Of a stretch of 13,166 nt of DNA, positions 5,612-12,757 are shown one piece after another. The stretch comes from Phytoactinopolyspora endophytica (GTDB lineage Bacteria; Actinomycetota; Actinomycetes; Jiangellales; Jiangellaceae). Both the position numbers and the translations under genes were made by a program. The notes under the pieces were generated by a model. That model was not told the origin of the DNA, made no database searches, and saw only the letters and a program-made list of their open reading frames with translations. Where the stretch lies: contig NZ_ML142849.1 of the NCBI RefSeq assembly GCF_004138495.1, forward strand, positions 347,020-360,185, read 5' to 3'. Every line of letters begins with the position of its first letter. The stretch's first letter is position 1.

Positions 5612-7293
5612 ACAGTCTCAAACGCGGAGGACTGTGGACGCCTTCCATGATGGGCGGCCTGCTGCTCGGCCTGTGCCTGCTCATATTGGCGGTGGTGGCT
5701 CCGGTCATGTTGTCCACACCGGCTTCGGAGCTGACCGGTCAGGCCGGGCAAGACCCCAGCGCAGATCACCTCCTGGGTACCGACAACCTGGGGCGGGACA
5801 ACTTGGCCCGGGCACTGGTCGCCACCCGCCTCACGTTGTTGATGACCGCCGGCGCCACCATCCTGGCGGTCGTCGGCGGCATGGTCGTGGGCGTCGGGAT
5901 CTGGCTGTCCTCGCCACGGGTCCGCAAGATCGCACTGCGGTTCCTGGAGACCGCGGTGGCCTATCCCAGCCTGATCTTCGCCCTCGTCATCGCGGCCATC
6001 CTGCGTCCCGGGGTTGTCTCGAGCGTTGTCGCGATCGGCATTGCGGGTATCCCGAGTTTCGCTCGCCTGACGGCGAACCTCGCGGCCAAGATCTCCACCA
6101 GCGAGTACGTCACCACGGCTCGGCTGCTCGGCGTGCGACCCTCGGCGATCGCGGCACGGCACATCCTGCCGAACATGGCCGAGCCGCTGCTGATCCTGGC
6201 CACCACCGTATTCGCCCTGTCCCTGGTGGAACTGTCGGCGCTGTCGTTCATCGGCTTGGGCGTGCAATCCCCGAGCTATGACTTCGGCCTTCTGCTGAAC
6301 GAGAGCCTCACGCAGATCTACACCCAGCCGACGTCCGTCGTGGGGCCGTCCGTCATGATCGTGCTCACCGGGCTGGCCGCCATGTTGCTCGGGGACGCCC
6401 TGGCCGCCCGTGCCAATCCACGCGCCAGTCGCCGAGCCGTGCGACGTCCGTTCACTCCCGCCGTCGCGGAGATCCCCGACCGGGATACGGCACTGGTGCG
6501 CGTGGAGAACCTACGGGTCAGCGTTCCCGGCGGCGCCGACCTGGTGCGTGGCGTCTCCCTGACCATCGAGCCCGGCGAAGTGGTCGCCCTGGTTGGTGAG
6601 TCCGGATCGGGCAAGTCGCTCACCTCCATGTCGGTGGCCGGCCTACAGGCCGAGGAGCTCGAGGTGCAGGCGGACGTTCTGCGCGTGGACGACATGAACA
6701 TGCTCGGGCAGCCGGACCGCAGCCGCCTCGGCAGGGAGATCTCGGTCATCTACCAGGACCCCGGGAGCACCTTCAATCCGTCGTTGCGCATGGGAGTGCA
6801 GCTCACCGAGGTGCTCCGCACCCACCTGGGCATGGGCCGCCGCCGTGCCCGCAAGCTCATCACCGAAGCGTTGGCACAGGTGAACATCAGCGAGCCCGCG
6901 CACCGGTTGAGGCAGCATCCGCACAAGCTGTCCGGTGGCATGCGGCAGCGGGGCATGATCGCCACCACCCTGGTCACGACGCCGAAGTTGATCGTGGCCG
7001 ACGAGCCCACGACGGCGCTTGACGTGACCGTGCAGCACGAGGTGCTGCGCCAGTTCCGCAGGATTCACCGGACACAGGGCACCGCGATGCTCTTTGTCTC
7101 CCACGATCTCGGCGTCGTCGAGGCGTTGTGTGACCGAATCCTGGTGATGAAGGAGGGAGAGATCGTGGAACATCTCACGCCTGCCCAGCTGAAGAGCCAC
7201 GACGTGCGCCACCCCTACACCAAGGCGCTGATGGAGGCCGTCCCCGTTGTGGACGTATCACCCCGCGTGACGGCTCCGCAGGAGTCTTTGTGA
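5608..7293 (+). CDS. ABC transporter permease-ATPase fusion (DppC-DppD type)
   Basis: This single 561-residue protein joins two parts that are usually separate. Residues 1-270 are a DppC/OppC-like permease: a first membrane segment at 14-35, the HLLGTDNLGRDNLARAL motif at 54-70 typical of the family, further membrane segments at about 77-100, 118-132, 137-150, 193-216 and 247-265, and an EAA loop at 166-190 (EYVTTARLLG to ILPN). After a basic linker (270-290), residues 296-561 form a DppD-like ATPase: Walker A GESGSGKS (330-337), Q-loop Gln383, signature LSGGM (441-445), Walker B LIVADE (461-466), switch His499 and the C-terminal HPYTKALMEAVP segment. The ATG at 5608 overlaps the previous stop by 4 bp. 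The reading frame is open across the junction with no stop or likely internal start, so the fusion looks genuine. Similar fusions are known in actinobacterial oligopeptide-type importers. Confidence 0.92.
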   Translation: MNSLKRGGLWTPSMMGGLLLGLCLLILAVVAPVMLSTPASELTGQAGQDPSADHLLGTDNLGRDNLARALVATRLTLLMTAGATILAVVGGMVVGVGIWLSSPRVRKIALRFLETAVAYPSLIFALVIAAILRPGVVSSVVAIGIAGIPSFARLTANLAAKISTSEYVTTARLLGVRPSAIAARHILPNMAEPLLILATTVFALSLVELSALSFIGLGVQSPSYDFGLLLNESLTQIYTQPTSVVGPSVMIVLTGLAAMLLGDALAARANPRASRRAVRRPFTPAVAEIPDRDTALVRVENLRVSVPGGADLVRGVSLTIEPGEVVALVGESGSGKSLTSMSVAGLQAEELEVQADVLRVDDMNMLGQPDRSRLGREISVIYQDPGSTFNPSLRMGVQLTEVLRTHLGMGRRRARKLITEALAQVNISEPAHRLRQHPHKLSGGMRQRGMIATTLVTTPKLIVADEPTTALDVTVQHEVLRQFRRIHRTQGTAMLFVSHDLGVVEALCDRILVMKEGEIVEHLTPAQLKSHDVRHPYTKALMEAVPVVDVSPRVTAPQESL

Positions 7294-8099
7294 CAGCTGA
7301 GGCCGCGAACCAGGTCCCGATGGACATCGACACGACGCCGCCGCTCGAGACCCGCGGGCTGTACGTGTCCTTCGGCCATACCTCCGTACTGCGGGACGTG
7401 GATATCACCGTACCGGCCCACACGGTAGTCGGCCTGGTCGGCGAGTCCGGCTCAGGCAAATCCACGCTCGGCAAGACCGTCGTGGGTATCAACAAGCCAC
7501 GCGAGGGCCAGGTACTGGTCCATGGAGAGGACGTCTTCTCGGTCGGAAAGCGACGTCGCGCCACCATGCGGCGGCAGGTCCAGTACATCCCGCAGGATCC
7601 GTTCTCCACTCTCAGCCCCCGCCGGACCGTCGGACAGACGCTCGCCGAGGCGCTCGACCCGAGACGCGCCAAACCATCGGACCATGAGCAGGCGATCGCC
7701 CGGGCGCTGGAGCAGGTGCGCCTCGATGCGAACGTGGTGGAGAAGTACCCGTACCAGTTCTCCGGCGGTCAGAGACAGCGCATCGCGATCGCCCGCGCGC
7801 TGATCCTCCAACCGCGGTTGATCATCGCGGATGAGATCACGTCGGCTCTGGACGTCTCGGTCCAGGCGGAGATCTTGAAGTTGCTGCGGTCGCTGGAGAG
7901 CACCATCGAGGCGTCGATGCTGTTCATCTCGCACAACCTGGCGGTCGTCCAGACGCTGTGCGAGTACGTCGCCGTGATGCACCAGGGTGTCATCGTCGAA
8001 CAGGGCAAGGTGGACGACGTATACCGCGATCCGCAGCACGAATATACCCGCCGGTTGCTTGCTTCCGTGCCCGGCTCGGAGGGTTTCAGCCTTGACTGA
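7290..8099 (+). CDS. ABC transporter ATP-binding protein, DppF/OppF type
   Basis: This encodes 269 residues from a GTG start at 7290 that overlaps the upstream stop (GTGA); AGGAG lies five bases before it. It supplies the second nucleotide-binding subunit of the importer, pairing with the ATPase half of the preceding fusion. Motifs: Walker A GESGSGKS (51-58), Q-loop Gln102 in IPQDPFSTLSPR, signature FSGGQ (157-161), Walker B LIIADE (177-182), and switch His215. The D-E-I-T-S-A-L-D stretch replaces the usual proline after the catalytic Glu with isoleucine, a conservative variant (the second importer's ATPase here has valine). The oligopeptide-transporter C-terminal region with HEYTRRLLASVPG is present. 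This completes the importer set: one binding protein, two permease domains and two ATPase domains. Confidence 0.93.
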   Translation: MTAEAANQVPMDIDTTPPLETRGLYVSFGHTSVLRDVDITVPAHTVVGLVGESGSGKSTLGKTVVGINKPREGQVLVHGEDVFSVGKRRRATMRRQVQYIPQDPFSTLSPRRTVGQTLAEALDPRRAKPSDHEQAIARALEQVRLDANVVEKYPYQFSGGQRQRIAIARALILQPRLIIADEITSALDVSVQAEILKLLRSLESTIEASMLFISHNLAVVQTLCEYVAVMHQGVIVEQGKVDDVYRDPQHEYTRRLLASVPGSEGFSLD

Positions 8100-8162
8100 C
8101 GCCACAGCAAACCTGGACCTCGCTCTGCTGTGACGGGCGGGGCCAAGAAGGAGGAGGAAACA

Positions 8163-9311
8163 GTGACTCACCACGCGGAAGCCTTCGCCGTCGCGGTCGT
8201 CGGTATGGGCGCGCTCGGAAGCGCGGCCGCCTATCACCTCGCCCGGAGAGGCGTGAACGTCGTCGCATTCGAGCAGTTCGAGCTCGGACACGTCCGCGGA
8301 GCCTCGCACGACACGTCCCGCATCATCAGGACGTCCTACGGCACTCCGAGATACGTGAGTCTCGCGACGTCGGCCTACCGGGACTGGGCCGATTTCGAGA
8401 AGGTCTCCGGAGAGAAGCTCGTCACCGTGACCGGGGGCTTGATCTTCTGTCCGACGGATGGGCCCTACAGCGCCAGAGACTTCGTCTCCAGCCTGGAAAA
8501 GGTCGGCGTCCCCTTCGAGTTCCTCGGCCCGTCGGAGGTGAGGGAGCGCTGGCCACAGTTCCGGCTGCCCGAGAACGTGGAAACGGTCTACACCTCCGAC
8601 ACCGGAATCGTCCATGCCTCCCGTTCGGTCGCCGCCCTGCAGATGCAGGCGCGAGCGCACGGCGCCGTGATCCGGGACCGCACCCCGGTGGAACGCGTGA
8701 GCCCGGATGGATCCGGCGTCATTGTCCACACCGCGACGGACGACGTCCGTGCCAGGAAGGTCATCCTGGCCACCGACGCGTGGACGAACACGCTGCTCGC
8801 CCCACTCGGCGCGGAGATTCCACTGATCCCGATGCAGGAGCAGGTCACCTATTTCAAGCCGGTGGATCCAGGGCGCTTCGATCGCGACCGCTTCCCCGTG
8901 TGGATCTGGGAGGACACATTCAACTTCTACGGCTTTCCGACGTACGGCGAGCCGACGATCAAGGCTGCCCGTGACAGGTCGGACAACCTGATGACGCCGG
9001 AAGAGCGCACCTTCGTACCCTCGCCGGAGCTGCTCGAGCAGCTCTCGTCCTTCATGCACGACGTCATCCCGGATAGCGGGCCGGCCCTGCGCACGGTGAC
9101 CTGCCAGTACGCGATCACGCCGAACCGTGAGTTCGTCATCGGCGCGGTGCCGGAACATCCGGACATCATCGTCGGTCTGGGCGCCGGCCACGCCTTCAAG
9201 TTCACACCCGCGATCGGACGGATCCTTGCCGAGCTTGCCGTCGACGGCGAGACCGACGATGACATCTCCGCCTTCGCCGTGCCGTCGAACGCCGCCGTGC
9301 CGACAAGCTAG
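8163..9311 (+). CDS. FAD-dependent oxidase of the monomeric sarcosine oxidase / N-methyltryptophan oxidase family
   Basis: This encodes 382 residues, the usual length for this family. I chose the GTG at 8163 because a strong AAGGAGG-type site lies just upstream; the GTG at 8130 would add 11 residues and bury that site. The FAD-binding dinucleotide fold is at 9-37 (VVGMGALGS, ending with Glu37). The segment GASHDTSRIIRTSYG at 47-60 matches the active-site His/Arg region of monomeric sarcosine oxidase. Cys314 in TCQYAITP corresponds to the cysteine that carries covalent FAD, Lys267 to the oxygen-activating lysine, and GAGHAFKF at 340-347 to the conserved flavin-side His/Lys segment. Members oxidise C-N bonds of N-methyl or cyclic amino acids to an imine, giving H2O2; the substrate here is unknown. 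It lies 63 bp after the importer genes on the same strand, so the imported compound is a plausible substrate. Confidence 0.9.
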   Translation: MTHHAEAFAVAVVGMGALGSAAAYHLARRGVNVVAFEQFELGHVRGASHDTSRIIRTSYGTPRYVSLATSAYRDWADFEKVSGEKLVTVTGGLIFCPTDGPYSARDFVSSLEKVGVPFEFLGPSEVRERWPQFRLPENVETVYTSDTGIVHASRSVAALQMQARAHGAVIRDRTPVERVSPDGSGVIVHTATDDVRARKVILATDAWTNTLLAPLGAEIPLIPMQEQVTYFKPVDPGRFDRDRFPVWIWEDTFNFYGFPTYGEPTIKAARDRSDNLMTPEERTFVPSPELLEQLSSFMHDVIPDSGPALRTVTCQYAITPNREFVIGAVPEHPDIIVGLGAGHAFKFTPAIGRILAELAVDGETDDDISAFAVPSNAAVPTS

Positions 9312-9442
9312 CCGCGAGTCAGAGAAATGAGAGCCATGCAGGTCCGCGACCCAGCCGTTCGACGCATCCATGCTCGACGTGGCCAGCACCGTGGTCGGCG
9401 TCCCGGTGGCCGCGGAGTGCACCGTGACTTCTATGGACATGT
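9312..9442. other. Gap between oxidase and cupin genes, containing a coding-like remnant
   Basis: The frame starting at 9331 is open to a stop at 9493. From about 9343 to 9432 it has very high GC at third positions and reads as ordinary protein, for example MLDVASTVVGVPVAAECTVT beginning at the ATG at 9370. There is no good ribosome binding site, and its end overlaps the start of the cupin gene in another frame. It may be the remnant of a deleted gene. I do not recognise the family. Confidence 0.3.
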
Positions 9443-9868
9443 GTGAGCCCACGGCGGAAGGACAAGGATTTGCAGACGGTCATTCAGCGGCGTGATGACG
9501 AAATTCGCGAGCGGCGGTTCTACGCCGGGCGTGCGCCGATAGGAGTCGAACACTACTTCGACAGGACCAGTGCGCTGCCGACCTCGTTGATGCGCTACCA
9601 CCTTGAACCCGGAGCCGAGGAAGGTGCACATTTCCACCTGGAAGGTCATAGCGGTAGCTGCACACCAGAGAGCTCGGACGAGCTGTATCTCGTCGTCGAG
9701 GGTGAAGTCGTGATGACCGCCGACGGCGACCGCACCGTGCTGAAGAGGGGCGACGCGGCCTACGTTCCCGCGGGCGTCGTGCACTCCGTGCTTAACGAGT
9801 CCGACCGTCCGGCGGAGCTGGTTCTTGTCTTCGGTCCGCCACAAGGCAGCGAGGAGCGTCAACGATGA
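9443..9868 (+). CDS. Small cupin-domain protein
   Basis: This encodes up to 141 residues forming a single cupin barrel. Cupin motif 1 contains His63-x-His65 and Glu80, but about 14 residues separate the second His and the Glu, compared with three or four in the classical motif; this insertion holds two Ser/Gly-rich turns. Motif 2 is standard: GDAAYVPAGVVHSVLN (103-118) with His114. The three His plus Glu would bind one divalent metal. Function could be a dioxygenase, isomerase, lyase or small-molecule sensor; the sequence does not decide. The start is uncertain: the GTG at 9443 lacks a good Shine-Dalgarno sequence, while the TTG at 9470 has GGAAGGACAAGG before it and would remove nine residues. 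The gene follows the oxidase by 131 bp and ends 24 bp from the convergent CoA-transferase gene, so it is probably the last gene of the importer operon. Confidence 0.8.
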   Translation: MSPRRKDKDLQTVIQRRDDEIRERRFYAGRAPIGVEHYFDRTSALPTSLMRYHLEPGAEEGAHFHLEGHSGSCTPESSDELYLVVEGEVVMTADGDRTVLKRGDAAYVPAGVVHSVLNESDRPAELVLVFGPPQGSEERQR

Positions 9869-9892
9869 AGAGCTTGACGGGATAGGGCCTGA

Positions 9893-11035
9893 TCAGCGGC
9901 GGTCAGTGTCGAGTGACGGCGCCGGGGAACGGTGGCCGATCGGCGTCCTACTGAAATCGAACGGCAATCGCACACTCTGGTACGGCCCGGCTTCGGGGTG
10001 TACTGCTTCCTCGATCACACCTCTGGAGGCGAGGTAGTCATCCTTCAGAAGCGATTCGAGCGTGCGTACCTCGGCGCACGCCACGCCTATCGACGCGCAG
10101 TCGGTGATGATCTCTCGTACTGAACGCGCGGCGACGAACTCAGCGATCACTGACTGCGCCTCGTCGTCGTGCTCGTTCCGGTTGGCTGCGGTCGCGAACC
10201 TATCGGTCTCCACCAGGTCGATGCGCTGGGCGAGGACAAGGAACTTGCGCCAATCTTCGTCCGTGTAAGGCATGACGCATGCCCAGCCATCGCGTGCGGC
10301 GTGCGGACGCCGATGAGGCGAGAGCGATCGCGGCCAACCAGCGTCACCGTCCGGTGGTATGAATGTGAATCCAGCGAGATGCTCGACGAGATTGAATGCG
10401 GCCATGTTGTCGACCATGGGGACATCGACCCACTGGCCTTCTCCGTCGCGGGCGCGCGCGAACAGCGCCGAGAGCGTGGCGAGCGCCATCAAGATCCCGC
10501 AGACCTTGTCGGCTATGACTGATGGCGCGAAGGCCGGCTCACCGTCTCGTAGGCGATAGGTATCGGACATGCCAGAGAGTGCCTGCACTGTGTCGTCGTA
10601 AGCAGGTACGTCCCGCCGTGCTGAGCATGAACTGAACGCCTGGGCCGTGCACAGCACGATGTCGCCCCGGAGCGCACGTAGGGACTCATAGTCGAGGCCG
10701 AGTCTGTCTCGGGCCGAAGGGCGAATGTTCGTCACCACAGCGTCCGCCCGTGCCACGAGGTCGGCGAATTGCCGATAGTCGCCGGCGTGGGATAGGTCTA
10801 GTACGGTCGAGCGCTTGTTGCGCAGCAGGCGAAGGGACAATGCCGATAACCCGTCGGCCGCGCGTGGTCCTATCGCGCGTCCAATGTCACCCCCGGGTGG
10901 CTCGATCTTGATCACGTCTGCGCCGAGATCCGCCAGAAGCGAGGTGGCATAAGGTCCCATAACCACAGAGGTGCAGTCGAGAATGGTCAGTCCTTCGAGG
11001 GGCAGTTTCGACACAGAAGCGCTCCGCTGTTTCAT
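9893..11035 (-). CDS. Class III CoA-transferase (CaiB/BaiF/Frc family)
   Basis: This encodes 380 residues. It should move CoA between an acyl-CoA donor and a carboxylic acid through an aspartyl-CoA thioester intermediate, in the cytoplasm. Family landmarks: LPLEGLTILDCTSVVMGPYATSLLADLGADVIKIEPPGGD across 11-50, NIRPSARDRLGLDYESLRAL (103-122), the D-x-x-x-Q-A-x-S-G-M segment (148-156), Asp176 in VIADKVCG aligned with the catalytic Asp of formyl-CoA transferase, and the GEGQWVDVPMVDNM segment (198-211). The ATG at 11035 has no strong ribosome binding site; the GTG at 11014, with GGAG seven bases upstream, is a possible alternative. It begins 22 bp after the iclR-type gene and is likely cotranscribed with it. 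The acid substrate is not predictable, but a product of the importer/oxidase pathway would fit. The long form reaching 11161 overlaps the regulator gene and is not credible. Confidence 0.88.
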   Translation of the reverse strand: MKQRSASVSKLPLEGLTILDCTSVVMGPYATSLLADLGADVIKIEPPGGDIGRAIGPRAADGLSALSLRLLRNKRSTVLDLSHAGDYRQFADLVARADAVVTNIRPSARDRLGLDYESLRALRGDIVLCTAQAFSSCSARRDVPAYDDTVQALSGMSDTYRLRDGEPAFAPSVIADKVCGILMALATLSALFARARDGEGQWVDVPMVDNMAAFNLVEHLAGFTFIPPDGDAGWPRSLSPHRRPHAARDGWACVMPYTDEDWRKFLVLAQRIDLVETDRFATAANRNEHDDEAQSVIAEFVAARSVREIITDCASIGVACAEVRTLESLLKDDYLASRGVIEEAVHPEAGPYQSVRLPFDFSRTPIGHRSPAPSLDTDRR

Positions 11036-11057
11036 CTCGTCGCAATGGACACATAGC

Positions 11058-11834
11058 TCACCTCTCGCGGCTGCCGAACTTTGTCGCGATGCGAGAAGCT
11101 GTACGTCGGATGCTGGCCAGCATCGCGTCATCCGGAGGCTCAAACCGTTGCTGAGGAACAATCACGCCTAAAGCACACAAAATGTCCGCCCGCAGATTCA
11201 CGGACACGGCGACCGAGCACGCGCCAAGGTCCACTTCGTTCTCGCTCAACGCGTAGCCGTCGGCCCTGATACGCTCACACGTACTCTCAAGGTCGGCTAT
11301 GGTCCTGATACGGAGAGTGCGTTCTCCAGCAGGAGTCGCCTCGTGAATCCTCCGGCGGTCAGATTCGGCCAAGTTCGCCACAATCGCTAGGCCCGTGGCG
11401 CCCGCGAGTGCCGGCAGCCAGACATAGCACTCGGGAACGAACCTGACTGGCCGCGAACTCTCGCTCGCGGCCACGAACATGCGTTGGTTCTTCTCCAAGT
11501 CGAGTACGGTGAGGACCGTCGTTTCGCCGATCCGCTCGGTGAGTAAGTCGAGTTCATCCTGGCAGACGAGGAACGGCTTCAGATTCGTGACAGACGACGC
11601 GACGCGGAACATCTCCCAGCCGATGGTCCACTTGCCATCTTGAGTCGCATTGACAACACTGGCGTTTCGCGCGCTGTCGAGCGTACGCTGCACCGTCGAC
11701 GGAGGGAGATCGAGTCTGCGCGCGAGCTCCCGGACCCCGGTAGGCCGATCTCCGAATTCGGCCAGCGCGTCAAGTACCCGCACCAGAGAGCCAATGGGGT
11801 CCCGCTCCCGTTTCTGTTTCCCGTCACTACTCAT
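11058..11834 (-). CDS. IclR-family transcriptional regulator
   Basis: This encodes 258 residues, the usual length for an IclR repressor/activator. The N-terminal winged helix-turn-helix occupies about 12-75 (GSLVRVLDALAEFGDRP, then GVRELARRLDLPPSTVQRTL as the helix-turn-helix). The C-terminal effector-binding domain spans about 85-250, with LPALAGATGLAIVAN (140-154) and GYALSENEVDLGACSVAVSV (193-212) matching the ligand-pocket segments. I chose the ATG at 11834; the open frame upstream to 11945 runs through the promoter and operator and is noncoding. It is followed 22 bp later by the CoA-transferase gene, with which it likely forms an operon. A 31-bp element in its 5' region also lies in front of the ABC importer, so the protein probably controls both units and itself. 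The inducer is presumably the imported compound or a metabolite; this is inference. Confidence 0.9.
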   Translation of the reverse strand: MSSDGKQKRERDPIGSLVRVLDALAEFGDRPTGVRELARRLDLPPSTVQRTLDSARNASVVNATQDGKWTIGWEMFRVASSVTNLKPFLVCQDELDLLTERIGETTVLTVLDLEKNQRMFVAASESSRPVRFVPECYVWLPALAGATGLAIVANLAESDRRRIHEATPAGERTLRIRTIADLESTCERIRADGYALSENEVDLGACSVAVSVNLRADILCALGVIVPQQRFEPPDDAMLASIRRTASRIATKFGSRER

Positions 11835-11889
11835 GGCGCCTGCCAATGGCGAGACCAGCCGCCTGGCGCGGATCCCGAAACAGTCACGT

Positions 11890-11920
11890 CTGTACGCTCT
11901 AGGCGTACGCTTGTACGCAT
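11890..11920 (+). promoter_or_regulatory. Shared 31-bp element, copy 2: candidate autoregulatory operator of the iclR-type gene
   Basis: This plus-strand segment begins CTGTACGCT and contains GTACGC at 11892-11897 and 11913-11918 (21 bp apart) with the inverted half-site GCGTAC at 11903-11908. The first and middle half-sites form a perfect 6-bp inverted repeat with a 5-bp spacer. It matches the importer copy at 24 of 31 positions and is oriented opposite to transcription in both cases. It lies 55 bp upstream of the start codon and just downstream of the candidate -10, an expected position for repression. Confidence 0.65.
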
Positions 11921-11924
11921 ATAC

Positions 11925-11955
11925 ATAACAGTAGTGGAGAATCATTGTGTGTCAA
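11925..11955 (-). promoter_or_regulatory. Candidate promoter of the iclR-type/CoA-transferase operon
   Basis: On the minus strand a perfect TTGACA (-35, 11955-11950) is followed after 19 bp by TGTTAT (11930-11925), a 4-of-6 match to the -10 consensus. The spacing is slightly long. The 31-bp element starts 4 bp downstream of this -10, matching the arrangement at the importer promoter. Confidence 0.45.
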
Positions 11956-11956
11956 G

Positions 11957-11970
11957 CGCCCGGCTGGGCG
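11957..11970 (-). terminator. Short GC-rich hairpin after the second importer's ATPase gene
   Basis: CGCCC (11957-11961) and GGGCG (11966-11970) form a 5-bp stem with a 4-base loop, 13 bp beyond the ATPase stop on the minus strand. It may help end that transcript before the iclR-type promoter. There is no T-run, so it is a weak candidate. Confidence 0.25.
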
Positions 11971-11983
11971 AGCCCAGGGGGAC

Positions 11984-12757
11984 TCAGTCATCAAACACCA
12001 GCCTTTCGCCGAGGACCGGTACCGCGTCTAGCAACTCCTGCGTATATGGGTCGGCCGGATGGGCCAGCAGCGACTCGGTCTCCCCCGTCTCGACTAGGCG
12101 TCCGTGTCGCATGACACACACGTCGTCGCTGATGTAGCGCACAACGGCGAGGTTGTGGGAGATGAAGAGGATCGAGAGGCCGAGCTCGTCCTGCAGTTCA
12201 CCCAGGAGGTTGAGAATCGCCCCCTGCACGGATACGTCGAGGGCACTCGTCACCTCATCCGCGATGAGAACCGACGGCTCACCCGCCAGCGCTCGCGCAA
12301 TGGTAATGCGCTGACGCTGGCCGCCGGAGAAGGCACCGGGCAGATCGCCGGCTCGATCGGGATCGAGGTGGACCTGGCGCAGCAGGTCCCGCACGCGTGC
12401 GATGCGCGCGTCTTTCGACCAACGACGACCGGTCGCACGCAGCGCCTCCGCGATCGAGCCACCGATGGACATTCGCGGGTCGAGTGCCGAGAACGGGTCT
12501 TGAAACACGAGCTGCAGGCGCAGCCGGGCACGTCGCGCGGCGGCGCCGCGACCGACGGCGCTGACGCCGTCGACCCGGATGTCGCCGCCATCGGGTCGCA
12601 CCAGTCCCACGGCCGCAGCCGCAACGGTGCTCTTCCCTGATCCCGACTCCCCGACCAACCCGACCGTTCGGCCCTTCGGCACCACAAGGTTCACATCGCT
12701 GACCACCGTCGTGCGACCGTAGCGGACACTAAGGTCATGGATCTCCAGCGCGTTCAT
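11984..12757 (-). CDS. ABC transporter ATP-binding protein of a second importer, OppF/DppF type
   Basis: This encodes 257 residues. Motifs: Walker A GESGSGKS (36-43), Q-loop Gln86 in FQDPFSALDPR, signature FSGGQ (143-147), Walker B VLIADE (163-168) and switch His201, then the oligopeptide-type C-terminal PYTQELLDAVP. The ATG at 12757 overlaps the stop of the upstream ATPase gene by 4 bp (ATGA), so the two are translationally coupled subunits of one importer. It resembles the first importer's second ATPase in every motif but differs enough elsewhere that it is a distinct paralogue, not a recent duplicate. Its permeases and binding protein are presumably beyond the right edge. It ends 150 bp upstream of the iclR-type start on the same strand. 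Confidence 0.92.
   Translation of the reverse strand: MNALEIHDLSVRYGRTTVVSDVNLVVPKGRTVGLVGESGSGKSTVAAAAVGLVRPDGGDIRVDGVSAVGRGAAARRARLRLQLVFQDPFSALDPRMSIGGSIAEALRATGRRWSKDARIARVRDLLRQVHLDPDRAGDLPGAFSGGQRQRITIARALAGEPSVLIADEVTSALDVSVQGAILNLLGELQDELGLSILFISHNLAVVRYISDDVCVMRHGRLVETGETESLLAHPADPYTQELLDAVPVLGERLVFDD

Noticed and set aside
8104..8131. ACAGCA/TGCTGT inverted repeat between the last ATPase gene and the oxidase gene
   Set aside because: Six-base arms with a 16-base loop, no T-run and no conserved neighbour; too weak to call a terminator or operator.
7452..9452. 666-codon minus-strand open frame across the ATPase and oxidase genes
   Set aside because: It is a shadow caused by GC-rich codon bias. 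The plus-strand frames encode full ATPase and flavoenzyme motifs with good start sites.
9893..11161. Long form of the CoA-transferase starting at 11161
   Set aside because: It overlaps the end of the iclR-type gene by about 100 bp, and the added N-terminus has no family similarity.
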